Assembly: GCF_001668625.1 (NCBI RefSeq)
Contig: NZ_LZLJ01000067.1
Coordinates: forward strand, 58,900-122,899
Reading direction: 5' to 3'
From: Mycobacterium sp. 1274756.6
GTDB lineage: Bacteria > Actinomycetota > Actinomycetes > Mycobacteriales > Mycobacteriaceae
DNA length: 64,000 nucleotides
How positions within the stretch are numbered: the first letter of the stretch is position 1; each line of letters begins with the position of its first letter. The translations under genes were made by a program, and so were the position numbers. A model generated the notes under the pieces. The model was given only the letters and a program-made list of their open reading frames with translations. It was not told where the DNA came from and did not search any database. This document shows, in pieces, positions 1 through 7,661 of this stretch.

Positions 1-463
1 CGACCTTGTCGCGGTCGACCGGCGGCGCGGCGGTCAAGGCCGGATCGCTCTCACCGAGCAGGCCGGCCAGCACCATCGCGTGGTACGCGCCGTCATGGGC
101 GGTCTGCGGGGTCTTCAAATCCGGATGGGCGTCGAACCAGGCGACACCCAGGCCGGCACCGAAGCGCTCGCGCAGCACCCGGATCGGCTCGAACTCGACG
201 CCACAATCACCCCCGATCGTCAGGATCGGCTCCTCGACACCGGCGATCGCCGCGCGCTGGGCCGACAGGTTCGGGCCGGTCAGGATCGCCCGGTTGGCCA
301 CACCGTCTTCACGCGGGGAGGTCTCGCCGGACTGCTCGACGGTAGTCACCGGCACCTGAAGGACGCGTCCGGCCAATTCAGCCAGCGCCCGACAGCCGTC
401 CGGCATCTCCGGTGCGCGCGGGGTCATCGCTCCTTGGAACTGGGGGACAGCATGGATTCGCAT
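1..463 (-). CDS. Arginase/ureohydrolase-family protein, 3'-truncated by window edge
   Basis: About 154 codons are visible from an ATG at 463; the rest lies outside the window. Ureohydrolases are Mn-dependent enzymes that hydrolyse guanidino or formimino groups. The visible part has GGDCG (residues 84-88), where classical arginases have GGDH, and WFDAHPD (109-115), whose Asp-x-His-x-Asp is the family's metal-binding signature. It continues with a HDGAYHAMVL segment that fits the substrate loop region. The Cys in place of His suggests one of the divergent actinobacterial subfamilies rather than a true arginase, so the substrate is not assigned. It is transcribed away from the tRNA cluster and is followed upstream by about 157 bases without a gene. 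Family assignment is fairly sure; activity is unknown. Confidence 0.75.
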   Translation of the reverse strand, partial: MRIHAVPQFQGAMTPRAPEMPDGCRALAELAGRVLQVPVTTVEQSGETSPREDGVANRAILTGPNLSAQRAAIAGVEEPILTIGGDCGVEFEPIRVLRERFGAGLGVAWFDAHPDLKTPQTAHDGAYHAMVLAGLLGESDPALTAAPPVDRDKV

Positions 464-620
464 GACCCGAGCCTACCGAGAGGCGAATGCAGCCGTTTTT
501 TGAAACAATGCTTGACCTGCGGTTTTTGGGTAAGTTGGGCCGTGCGCTCGGGCAGCCGGCTGGGATGCCTTCGGCCGCGGCCAAGTGGACGCGCAATGCC
601 CACGGCAGCAGCTCGCGCGA

Positions 621-1003
621 CTACCGGGAAGCCACAGCCTTCTTGGCTGTCTCGATCAGATGAGTCGCCGCGCGGCCCATCTTCTTGCACTCCGCCGCCG
701 AGATCGGCACGTGCGTATAGGTGGCCTTGTTTTTGAGGCCCACCAGGGTGGCGAGGTGACGCTCGGACCCACTGTCCGCCATTTTGAGCAAGGCGCGTGC
801 CTCGTCGTGGCTGTCGGTGTTCGAGTGCACGCCGAGGCGCACGCAGCAGATCACATCCGCAGCGGCGATCCCGGCGCTCACGTAGAGGTCGGCGGCCGCG
901 GTGGTATGGGTGTCCTCGGCCAACTCGGCGAGGTCGAGGACTCCGTCGCCTTGCTCATCCGTCCCGAGATGACGGCGGAGTCGCAGTCGCGTTGTCTGGC
1001 CAT
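621..1003 (-). pseudogene. HEPN-like small helical protein, partner of the nucleotidyltransferase; single-base frameshift
   Basis: The ATG at 1003 overlaps the stop of the upstream nucleotidyltransferase as TGATG, a translational-coupling arrangement. The frame opened by this ATG (MARQRDCDSAVISGR...) becomes unlike protein after codon 21, at about position 940/941. The rest of the gene is open in the next frame: LDLAELAEDTHTT, then AGIAAADVICCVRLG, then LVGLKNKATYTH, ending in AVASR at 621. Adding one T between 940 and 941 joins both parts into a 127-residue, mostly helical protein. Such small helical partners of MNT-type nucleotidyltransferases are usually HEPN-like; I see no confident catalytic R-x4-6-H. 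This is either a true frameshift or a one-base assembly error. An alternative is a shorter protein from the TTG at 923. Confidence 0.6.
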
Positions 1004-1647
1004 CAGGCCCGCCTCGGCGATGTGGGCACGGCCGCGCGCAGCTGCCGGTTGAACCAGGCTGGTTCCCCCGCGACGGTCAGGCCCTGTTTGGCCACGTCGC
1101 GAAGAAGTGGCTCGTCGGCAGCGGCCGAGGCGCGCAGTTCGTCCTCGGTGTACTCCACGATGCGGGCGTCGTTGCCGGTCCACGCGGTGACCGACCGAGA
1201 CAGTTCGGCCACCCGCTGCTCCCAAACCTCGGTGTCCGCGACGGTAGCGCGCACCAGCAGCAGGTCGATGTCGCTGTCGAGCGTCATCTGCCCCGTTGCC
1301 GCTGAGCCGAACACCGCGGCGTAGGTGACGTCGCCACCCCATCCGGCGAAGTGCTCTTCGAGGCGGCGCAGGAAAGTGGCGGTCAGCTGAGCCAAGTCTC
1401 GGATGGGTTGGGTCGCCACGTGCTCGGTGTTGAGCCGGTATGTCCTAGTCCTTCCCACCTGGTTATCCAGTACCACGCCCTGGGCGCAGAGCCGCGTGAG
1501 CACCTTGCGGATGCCTTCGCCGGACACCGTGGTCAAGATTCGCTGAATCTGGGAGATCGTGAACGTGTCGTCAGCGCTGGCCAGGACCGCGAGCACGTCA
1601 CCGTCCAGCGTGGGCGTCACCGTGGCGAGCGGCTTGTTGAACTGCAT
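1003..1647 (-). CDS. wHTH-nucleotidyltransferase (MNT-type) protein
   Basis: A 214-residue protein. Residues about 10-75 look like a winged-helix DNA-binding domain (SQIQRILTTVSGEGIRKVLTRL, then a wing with GRTRTYRL). The second half is a polymerase-beta-like nucleotidyltransferase core with AAVFGSAATG followed by DSDIDLLLV, i.e. the G-S...D-x-D catalytic signature. In MNT/HEPN toxin-antitoxin pairs the nucleotidyltransferase AMPylates and silences its HEPN partner; here the partner gene follows with overlapping stop/start. The ATG at 1647 is chosen because a G-rich ribosome-binding site (GGGGGG) lies 5-10 bases upstream; an in-frame extension to 1803 would read through the operator-like repeats. 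The fused DNA-binding domain suggests self-regulation. Confidence 0.8.
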   Translation of the reverse strand: MQFNKPLATVTPTLDGDVLAVLASADDTFTISQIQRILTTVSGEGIRKVLTRLCAQGVVLDNQVGRTRTYRLNTEHVATQPIRDLAQLTATFLRRLEEHFAGWGGDVTYAAVFGSAATGQMTLDSDIDLLLVRATVADTEVWEQRVAELSRSVTAWTGNDARIVEYTEDELRASAAADEPLLRDVAKQGLTVAGEPAWFNRQLRAAVPTSPRRA

Positions 1648-1664
1648 CGCGACCCCCCTGACTT

Positions 1665-1696
1665 CAACTAAAGTTAGAGCAACACAACTATAGTTG
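1665..1696. promoter_or_regulatory. Twin operator-like palindromes upstream of the nucleotidyltransferase gene
   Basis: CAACTATAGTTG at 1685-1696 is a perfect 12-bp palindrome. A near copy, CAACTAAAGTTA, lies at 1665-1676, exactly 20 bp (two helical turns) away. Both sit 18-50 bp upstream of the ATG at 1647, in a region that is AT-rich compared with its surroundings, and likely cover the promoter (TATAGT resembles a -10). The winged-helix domain of the downstream protein is the obvious candidate ligand. The repeats are seen; their function is inferred. Confidence 0.55.
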
Positions 1697-1883
1697 GAGT
1701 TCTGGGCGCTCGATGCTGGATTCGTCAGCCGAATGTCGCCGCGCGATCGCCAGCCCGCCGCATGCCCGAGACACACGTTGGGCACGCGACGGAAAACGAA
1801 CAAAGATCGCGCTGTGGCACTCGCGGCTACTGCGATTGGCGCTGGCCGCCGAGGAAGCGGCCCGCTACTCGCACTGTTCTCGG

Positions 1884-1957
1884 TGGCCAGGGCCGGGATC
1901 GAACCGGCGACCTTCCGCTTTTCAGGCGGACGCTCGTACCAACTGAGCTACCTGGCC
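1884..1957 (-). tRNA. tRNA-Phe (GAA)
   Basis: A 74-base cloverleaf on the minus strand. The acceptor arm begins GGCCAGG and ends CCTGGCC plus A. The anticodon loop CTGAAAA between TCCGC and GCGGA gives anticodon GAA. The T arm contains GGTTCGATCC. It is the last gene of a minus-strand run Glu-Asp-Phe. Confidence 0.95.
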
Positions 1958-1988
1958 GGAAGGCACCGTTGTGCCTCGCCGTACTAAG

Positions 1989-2062
1989 CGACCCTGACGG
2001 GACTCGAACCCGCGACCTCCGCCGTGACAGGGCGGCGCGCTAACCAACTGCGCCACAGGGCC
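1989..2062 (-). tRNA. tRNA-Asp (GTC)
   Basis: A 74-base cloverleaf on the minus strand. The acceptor 5' arm GGCCCTG pairs with CAGGGTC, with a G discriminator. The anticodon stem CCGCC/GGCGG encloses the loop CTGTCAC, giving anticodon GTC. The T loop contains GGTTCGAGTCC. It lies 31 bases from tRNA-Phe and 41 from tRNA-Glu. Confidence 0.95.
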
Positions 2063-2103
2063 TTGCTGTGCTGCTCCGCTCCGCGGCGTCGCCGCGTCGC
2101 TTG

Positions 2104-2176
2104 TACCCCCTACGGGATTCGAACCCGCGCTACCGCCTTGAAAGGGCGGCGTCCTAGGCCGCTAGACGAAGGGGGC
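2104..2176 (-). tRNA. tRNA-Glu (TTC)
   Basis: A 73-base cloverleaf on the minus strand. The acceptor arm GCCCCCT pairs with AGGGGGT, with discriminator A. The anticodon loop CTTTCAA between CCGCC and GGCGG gives anticodon TTC. It is the first gene of the minus-strand tRNA run, divergent from tRNA-Lys. Confidence 0.95.
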
Positions 2177-2298
2177 CAGAACCGAATCACTCCGGGGTAC
2201 TCACAACGTGGTCTCGCTGGGAGCCTCGCTAGCTTAGGGCACAGTATGCCCAATCCTCAAACGAGCCCGCCAACCGGAGGCGTTATCCTGTTGCTCTT

Positions 2299-2371
2299 GC
2301 CCCTATAGCTCAGTTGGTAGAGCTACGGACTTTTAATCCGCAGGTCCCAGGTTCGAGTCCTGGTGGGGGCA
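2299..2371 (+). tRNA. tRNA-Lys (TTT)
   Basis: A 73-base cloverleaf on the plus strand. The acceptor arm GCCCCTA pairs with TGGGGGC, with discriminator A. The anticodon loop CTTTTAA gives anticodon TTT. A -10-like TATCCT at 2284-2289 ends nine bases before the mature 5' end. The divergent Lys / Glu-Asp-Phe arrangement matches, from memory, lysT-gluT-aspT-pheU of M. tuberculosis. Confidence 0.95.
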
Positions 2372-2501
2372 CTGATCGCGGCTCTACCGTCCGGTCCACT
2401 TGGCCCTAGCCGCACAGCGGACTGTGAACGCAATGACCCGCACTGACGCTAGAAACCGGGAGCTCAGCTCCGGTGACGGGCGGGCGTCCTACGATCCGCT
2501 C

Positions 2502-3105
2502 ATGCCCGACACGACGTCGGCCCCGAAACTGAGCAAGCCCCCCACAGCGGCTTCACCCGATGCCGCGACCGCGTACAGCGCCGAGCCCCTCGACTACGAC
2601 GACCCGACGAGTACCCCACCGAGCTTGATCGCGTCGCGCTCGTGGCGTGTCGCCTCCGGCATCGCCGCTCTACTGATCTCCCTCGGTGCTCTGACGGCAG
2701 TTCTAGCGTGGTTGGTCGGCCAGCCCGCCGCAGCTCCGCCGACGGTCCGTACCTCGGCCTCCATCGAGTTCCGTCACAGTAACGACAGAGGCGGTCACGG
2801 TCGTTGAAATGACGACAGTCATGGCAGCCCCACCGCCCGTTTCCGCCCCGCCTCCCGCGGCGGCCCTGAGTGCGAATGACCAGGTCTTTATCGAACTGCT
2901 GACCAGCGACGGATACCCCCCTCCCCAAAAAAAGCGCCGAGCAACCGTGGCGGGCCGCGGGGTCTGCGGGTCGCTCTCATACGGGACGACACCGGGCCGG
3001 GTGGTATCAAATTTCCAGGCCGACACAGGCGTTCCCTATGAGGTGGCAGTAGCGTTCACCGCCGATGCGATCGCGGCCTACTGTCCCGAGCGAATCCCGC
3101 GCTAG
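2502..3105 (+). pseudogene. DUF732-type membrane-anchored/secreted protein gene, split by a frameshift
   Basis: Frame 1 starts at ATG 2502, just behind a TACGAT at -12 to -7, which fits a leaderless mycobacterial start. It codes a Pro/Ala-rich head and one membrane segment (VASGIAALLISLGALTAVLAWL), then ends at 2807 after an unnatural tail (RHSNDRGGHGR). The next frame carries on with a typical linker (SSVTVTTEAVTVVE) and the DUF732-like domain: DQVFIELLTSDGYP, AGRGVCGSLSYGTTPGRVV, and a C-terminal AYCPE, ending at 3105. One base lost or gained near 2740-2770 would restore a protein of about 200 residues. The family is common in mycobacteria and has no known function. A sequencing error is possible; otherwise the gene is dead. 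Confidence 0.65.
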
Positions 3106-3144
3106 AGATAAATTCTGACCTGAGGAGACGGAACGATCGGGTTC

Positions 3145-3423
3145 ATGGTCGCGGCTATCACCGCCGTACTGGCCGGCATCGTCGGCGCACCCGCCGCGCA
3201 CGCCGATGAAGCCGGATTCTACGACTGCCTGGACACGCACGGCTTCAACTACTCCGCACCGTCAGGGTCGTTGGGACGCACTCAACGACGGCAATCTCGC
3301 CTGCGCGTACACGCGGTCCGCGGAGGGACGATGGACAGGTTTCGTGCTGAGACGTTCCCGCTGCCGCAGTTCTATTTGATTGAGGAAGCTGTGCGTGCCG
3401 AGCTCTACCCGGATGCGCGGTGA
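3145..3423 (+). pseudogene. Small secreted protein remnant, DUF732-like
   Basis: ATG 3145 opens a signal-peptide-like start (MVAAITAVLAGIVGAPAAHA) followed by DEAGFYDCLDTHGFNYS, which resembles the opening of mature DUF732-type proteins. After about residue 38 this frame becomes Arg-rich and atypical (RTQRRQSRLRVHAV). In a different frame the same DNA reads RWDALNDGNLACAYTRSAEG, which looks like protein. The original frame again looks natural at its end (QFYLIEEAVRAELYP). This pattern suggests two compensating indels, so I treat the gene as degenerate. It lies 39 bases after the broken DUF732 gene, and the two were probably one unit. As read here it would give 92 residues. Confidence 0.45.
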
Positions 3424-3682
3424 GGCGGCGATGGCCGTGAACCCCAACTGCCACTAGGACGCCAGAGAGTCATTGAGGACACCCGGACTGGGCGGGACCT
3501 GGTCGCCCTCGACGCCGAGCCATTGTCGGGTACGTAGACCCGCCAGGAGCGCCGGCGGTGATGATCAGCGCCGGCGCTCGGGTCGATCTCGTACGAACTG
3601 ACTAGGCGTCGTAGGGGTCATGCCACTGATCGGCGTTCAAGCTGGGAGACACTGGGCTCAAGACACGGAACGCCATCACACA
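3424..3682. other. Gene-free stretch before the tandem repeat
   Basis: No convincing coding signal, RNA gene or promoter was found here on either strand. Together with the repeat and hairpin that follow, it forms a 357-base spacer between the broken secreted-protein genes on plus and the GjpA-like gene on minus. Confidence 0.5.
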
Positions 3683-3732
3683 CCTCTTCATGCTGGGGAG
3701 AAACCTGCCTCTTCATGCTGGGGAGAAACCTG
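3683..3732. repeat. Two perfect tandem copies of a 25-bp unit
   Basis: The unit begins CCTCTTCATGCTGGGGAGAA and ends ACCTG, and occurs at 3683-3707 and 3708-3732 with no mismatch. The second copy abuts the hairpin at 3731-3764. Two copies only, so it is not a CRISPR array. It looks like a recent local duplication. Confidence 0.85.
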
Positions 3733-3764
3733 TAGGCCCCCTCCTGGCGCGGAGGGGGCCTACA
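3731..3764 (-). terminator. Strong GC-rich hairpin, terminator of the GjpA-like gene
   Basis: TGTAGGCCCCCTCC (3731-3744) pairs perfectly with GGAGGGGGCCTACA (3751-3764) around a six-base loop TGGCGC. The hairpin begins 17 bases past the stop of the minus-strand gene ending at 3781. It lacks a U tract, as is usual for mycobacterial terminators. Confidence 0.7.
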
Positions 3765-3780
3765 GGGTGTGCGTACCGGG

Positions 3781-5130
3781 TTACAGCATCATCGTCAACA
3801 GCAGCTGCGGGATGTTGACCAGCATCGCGGTCAGCGCGTCGATACCGAGATCCGAACCGAGCATGCTGGTGATGGCGGTGGACAGTTCGTCGGCGAATCC
3901 GGTGAGGACGCCGGCAACCGGGTCGAGGAGGTTGGCGGTCAAGAACGAATGGACGCTGTCGAGTCCGTCAGCCAGGAAGTCGATGTTCAACCCGTTAGCG
4001 AAGGCACTGAGCAAGCCGCCATCGAGGTCGCCGAGCAGCGTCCCGTTACTAATCGCGTCAGCGATGGAGTTCTGGCCCGCGAGCAGTGAACCGAGCGGAC
4101 CGGCGCCATCGCCAAGCCACTTGATCCCGCCGTCGAACTCTCCGAGAATTGGCGGGTCGTAGACAACCCCTGCTTGAGCGGTGAGAGCGTTGAACAGGGA
4201 GCCCGGGCCGCCGAGGATCCCGCCTAACGCGACGCCCGCCTCATCGACACCGAGAGTGAGTTCTCCCAAAAGTCCGAGGTCAAGTGTGGGTGATAGGTCG
4301 ATTCCGAATACGTTCTCGACCAGGTCCACAAGGCTGAGCGTTTCGCCGCCGTTGAGGAACGCGTAGAGCATGTGTTCCGGAATGCCGAGCAGGGCGGCCG
4401 GGTTCCCGTCGAACACAGTGCCGATGTCGTTGGCGAGCGCGATCATCGGTCCAAGCACCGGCCCCATGACGCCCAGCATGAGCCCGCTGATCGGTGAGGC
4501 GGTGAAGTTGAATAGCCCGTCTAGGCCCCCTACGCCGAGAACGCTTTGAAGGACATCGACGAGGTTGGAGTCGAACAACCCTAGGCGGCTCAGGTTGTCG
4601 GCGCCAATCAGTGTCGCGATGAATCCCTCAATAGCCGCGTTCGGATCGATGGTACCCAGAACCGGCAAGGTAACTGTCGGAAGCCCGTATACGGTGAGAG
4701 CCCCTCCGGTGGCGAGGCTGTCGCCGAATTCTCCGAATGGCGCCGCGATGCCCGCTTGGAGGTTGCCGAACATCGTCTCGAAGACGGTTCCGATGTCGCC
4801 GGGATTCTGGAGAACCTGGCCGAGGTAGCCGATTTGGTTGGCGATGATCTGCTGCATGATCGGGAAGGGCGCCCCAACCTCAACCCGGGGCACCAAGAAG
4901 TTCGTCGGGTTGGCGCCGGCGAAGTAGTCGATCAGGTTGGTGAGGTTGCCAGCGGTGTCGCCGAGTAGGTCCTGGGCGACCAATTCGATGTCGGGGAACG
5001 CGACTTGCTGCAGTGTTGGCGCGGCGACGGGTGTGGCAGCGACCATGCTGGCGGCGGTGAGGGCGACGCCAGCGGCGACCCAGGGGCGTTGAGCGAAAGT
5101 TGGGGCGGTGGATGGTGCTGGTGCGGCCAT
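3781..5130 (-). CDS. GjpA-like secreted/outer-membrane porin family protein
   Basis: A 449-residue protein. The start at ATG 5130 is fixed by GGAGG five bases upstream; the frame stays open to 5232 but without such a site. Residues about 15-40 form a signal sequence (RPWVAAGVALTAASMVAATPVAA), followed by a mature part rich in Gly, Leu, Asn and Asp with little charge. The segment FPIMQQIIANQIGYLGQVLQN is typical of mycobacterial proteins called GjpA-like porins, named after the Gordonia jacobaea channel protein. The middle is made of loose Gly/Leu-rich stretches (LGVGGLDGLFNF, LGGILGGPGSL). Channel activity is inferred from the family only. The gene stands alone, with a strong hairpin just past its stop. 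Confidence 0.6.
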   Translation of the reverse strand: MAAPAPSTAPTFAQRPWVAAGVALTAASMVAATPVAAPTLQQVAFPDIELVAQDLLGDTAGNLTNLIDYFAGANPTNFLVPRVEVGAPFPIMQQIIANQIGYLGQVLQNPGDIGTVFETMFGNLQAGIAAPFGEFGDSLATGGALTVYGLPTVTLPVLGTIDPNAAIEGFIATLIGADNLSRLGLFDSNLVDVLQSVLGVGGLDGLFNFTASPISGLMLGVMGPVLGPMIALANDIGTVFDGNPAALLGIPEHMLYAFLNGGETLSLVDLVENVFGIDLSPTLDLGLLGELTLGVDEAGVALGGILGGPGSLFNALTAQAGVVYDPPILGEFDGGIKWLGDGAGPLGSLLAGQNSIADAISNGTLLGDLDGGLLSAFANGLNIDFLADGLDSVHSFLTANLLDPVAGVLTGFADELSTAITSMLGSDLGIDALTAMLVNIPQLLLTMML

Positions 5131-5407
5131 GTTGTCCTCCGGTGCTGGGGCTGTGAGGGGCTTCACAGACGAGGAGACCTTATCTGAACGAAACCTGTGG
5201 AGGTAGCGGTTTCGTGTAAGAAACTGAAACAACGCTGATTGTCGCTAGTCCGGCAATTTGGCCACAACCCACACTTAGCGGTGCTCGCTCGGCGACCTGC
5301 GGGTCAGAAGACGCGGCGGGGCGGGGGCCCGGTTCCACTGATCCAGGCCCGGCCCGACCGCCCCTCGGTTACGCTGACGAAAATTTCTTCGGCCAAGGGG
5401 TCTGTCT

Positions 5408-5614
5408 ATGGTTCGCGCCTCGTTCGTTGCTGCCTGCCTTGTCGTCGCCGGCCTGGGCCTGTCCCCCACCGCCGCCGCTTCCGGCCCGCCGTACGCGAAC
5501 TGCAAAGAAGCCCACGCTGACGGCGCCTCGAACATGACCGTCGATCACCCCGGCTACCGCTCCGCGCTCGATCGCGACGGCGACGGCATCGCCTGCGAGC
5601 GCTACGAGCCTTAG
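5408..5614 (+). CDS. Secreted excalibur-domain protein
   Basis: A 68-residue protein. The first 24 residues are a signal peptide (ASFVAACLVVAGLGL, then AAA). The remainder is essentially one excalibur calcium-binding domain: YANCKEAHADG at the start and the Ca-binding loop DRDGDGIACE near the end, with the domain's two conserved Cys. Excalibur domains occur on extracellular actinobacterial and firmicute proteins, often next to nucleases; here the domain stands alone. ATG 5408 is preceded by an AAGGGG nine bases upstream. The biological role is unknown. Confidence 0.85.
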   Translation: MVRASFVAACLVVAGLGLSPTAAASGPPYANCKEAHADGASNMTVDHPGYRSALDRDGDGIACERYEP

Positions 5615-5668
5615 AACGCTGAGAGCGCCGAGAGCACTAAAGCCCGCCCGAAAAGCGCAGAGCGCCGC

Positions 5669-6574
5669 TCAGCGCCCCAACACCGCCGTCAGATACGTCA
5701 TGTCGGCGAAGACCGCCGACAGCTCGTCGTCGGGGTAGTCGAAGCCGTGCTGCGCGTGCAACTGCGGCGCGGCCACCCCGTCGACCGCCCAGCCGGACTC
5801 GGTGAGGTAGTCGACCACGTGGTTGCGATCACCGTGGTAGATCAGCTCGGCCACATCCACGGTGAAGCCCAGCTCGCGCAGCTTGTCGTGGTGCTCACGC
5901 CACAGCGGCCCGGCGAACACCGTGGTGTCGGGCATGAACTCGCACGCCAGCCGACTACCGGGTGCGGAGAGCGCGGTGATGTTGTCGAACAACCCGTCCT
6001 GGGCGGCTGGCGGCAGATAGACCAGCAGGCCCTCCGCGCTCCACACCGTCGGCGCCGCCGGGTCGAACCCGGCGTCCCGAAGGGCCGCAGGCCAGTCCTC
6101 GCGCAGGTCGATCGCCACGGTGCGCCGCTCCGCGGTCGGCTCCGCGCCCAGCTCGCGCAGCGTGGTGGTCTTGAAGTCGATCACCGCGGGCATGTCCACC
6201 TCGTAGACCACGGTGCCGGCCGGCCAGGCCAGCCGGTAGGCCCGCGCATCGAGCCCGGCGGCCAGGATGACCGCCTGGCGGATCCCGGCGTCGGCCGCGT
6301 CCAGGAAGTGCTTGTCGAAGAAGCGGGTGCGCAGCCCCATGCCGCGCGCCATCCGCTCCGGGTCGAACTCGGCGCCTTCGGGCGCCTCGATCTGCCCGTC
6401 GACCAGCCGGGTGTAGGCGTCCATGCCCACCGCGCGCACCAGCGGCGCGGCGTACGGGTCGTCGATCAGCGGTGTGGGTCCGGCGGACGCCAGGGCGCGC
6501 TGGGCGGCGACCATCGTCGCCGTCGCCCCCACGCTGGTGGCCAGGTCCCAACTGTCGGCGTCGCTGCGCGCCAT
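5669..6574 (-). CDS. Class I SAM-dependent methyltransferase (mycobacterial O-methyltransferase/LCMT-like family)
   Basis: A 301-residue protein. It opens with [21 protein letters not shown], the hallmark of a paralogous mycobacterial family of putative SAM-dependent methyltransferases related to leucine carboxyl methyltransferases. The family's [14 protein letters not shown] and the SAM-binding [14 protein letters not shown] (motif I, around residue 105) are present, as is [13 protein letters not shown] later. M. tuberculosis has more than ten such paralogues, and their substrates are mostly unknown. It lies downstream of the MpaB-type gene, 52 bases past its stop, on the same strand, so co-transcription is possible. 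Confidence 0.85.
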   Translation of the reverse strand: MARSDADSWDLATSVGATATMVAAQRALASAGPTPLIDDPYAAPLVRAVGMDAYTRLVDGQIEAPEGAEFDPERMARGMGLRTRFFDKHFLDAADAGIRQAVILAAGLDARAYRLAWPAGTVVYEVDMPAVIDFKTTTLRELGAEPTAERRTVAIDLREDWPAALRDAGFDPAAPTVWSAEGLLVYLPPAAQDGLFDNITALSAPGSRLACEFMPDTTVFAGPLWREHHDKLRELGFTVDVAELIYHGDRNHVVDYLTESGWAVDGVAAPQLHAQHGFDYPDDELSAVFADMTYLTAVLGR

Positions 6575-6626
6575 CTCGCCTCCCGGAAGTCTCGGCTGCG
6601 CAGCTACCTAATCACAGGCTCCTGAG

Positions 6627-7640
6627 TCAAACCTTGGGGCAGTAGTGGATCCCGTTGTCGCGGTGCTCCAGCGGTGGCAGGTTGCGCGCCGGGGTGTGCA
6701 CCAGCGGCGTATCCGCGGGGATGCGCCCGGTGGCGCGGTCCCAGCCGGCCCGCCCGCGCGGGTGCATCCGGTAACGGCGCGGCACCAGCTTGAACACCGC
6801 GTTGACCGCCTTGCCGAACTGGCGGTGCAGCCACGCGTCCCGCGCCGACCAGGAGTAGCCGAGCCGGTCGCGCACCGGCTGGTCATACAGCCCCACGGTC
6901 ACCCAGATGAACAGCGGGTTGACCATCCGCCGCTGCAGGTTCCACAGCCAGGTGGGCAGCCACGGCATGAACGGCGGCTTGTCCAGCGTGGACAGGTCCA
7001 GCACGTCGCGGGTGGCCTTGTTGTCCTCGAGCACCTCGCGGACCATGTGGTCCCAGTACTCCTGGAAGTCCTCCCAGGTCTTGGGCACCGGGCGCATGCT
7101 CATCCCGTACATCCGGTACCACTGGATGTGCTCGTCGAACAGCTGGCGCTTCTCGGCTTCGCTGATCCCGCCGCACAGCCAGTCGGCCACGATCAGGGTG
7201 CCGACGAAGAAGGTGGCGTGCGCCCAGTAGAAGACGTCGGGGTTCAGCGCGTGGTAGCGCCGGCCCTTGGCGTCCACCCCTTTGATCGTGATGTGGTAGT
7301 CGCGCACCTCCGCGCCGGTCTGCGGGGCGCGGTCGCCGTCGAAGACCACCCCGCCTATCGGGTACAGCGAGCGCATCAGCCGCGGCCAGCGCTCCTGGAA
7401 GAAGATGGAGTGCTCCTCGACCGCCGCGCCCAGCTGCGGGTGCATGTTCTGCATCGAACCGGCCCAGGGGCCTTGCAGCATGCCGCGCCAGTCCCCGAAG
7501 TATTTCCAGGTCAGCGAGTCCGGACCCAGCGGGACGGCGTCGTAGCCGCCGCCGGAGGCCGGGCAGCCGGCCGCCGGTGCTGCGGCGCTCGGGTCGCTTG
7601 CGCTGGTCAGCGTGTCGATCGCGGACGTATCTTGGGTCAC
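6627..7640 (-). CDS. MpaB/latex-clearing-type oxygenase family protein (DUF2236)
   Basis: About 337 residues. DUF2236 members include haem-type rubber oxygenase Lcp and fungal MpaB. Characteristic segments are SLTWKYFGDWRGMLQGPWAGSM near the N-terminus, WAHATFFVGTLIVADWL in the centre and WNLQRRMVNPLFIWVTVGLY. His residues in AVEEHSIFF and YWAHATF are candidates for haem ligation. I place the start at GTG 7640, behind AGGA eight bases upstream; TTG 7667 or GTG 7658 are alternatives, but they would put the start inside the palindrome at 7662-7675. It is divergent from a TetR gene, in the same neighbourhood as desA1, which suggests a lipid substrate. The substrate is not known. Confidence 0.75.
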   Translation of the reverse strand: MTQDTSAIDTLTSASDPSAAAPAAGCPASGGGYDAVPLGPDSLTWKYFGDWRGMLQGPWAGSMQNMHPQLGAAVEEHSIFFQERWPRLMRSLYPIGGVVFDGDRAPQTGAEVRDYHITIKGVDAKGRRYHALNPDVFYWAHATFFVGTLIVADWLCGGISEAEKRQLFDEHIQWYRMYGMSMRPVPKTWEDFQEYWDHMVREVLEDNKATRDVLDLSTLDKPPFMPWLPTWLWNLQRRMVNPLFIWVTVGLYDQPVRDRLGYSWSARDAWLHRQFGKAVNAVFKLVPRRYRMHPRGRAGWDRATGRIPADTPLVHTPARNLPPLEHRDNGIHYCPKV

Positions 7641-7661
7641 AGTGAGCGTTCCTGTCACGTC

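Noticed and set aside
1884..2371. tRNA cluster as an integration site
   Set aside because: No integrase and no direct repeat of a tRNA end were found in the flanks.
3683..3732. Possible CRISPR array
   Set aside because: Two adjacent 25-bp copies without spacers and no cas genes nearby.
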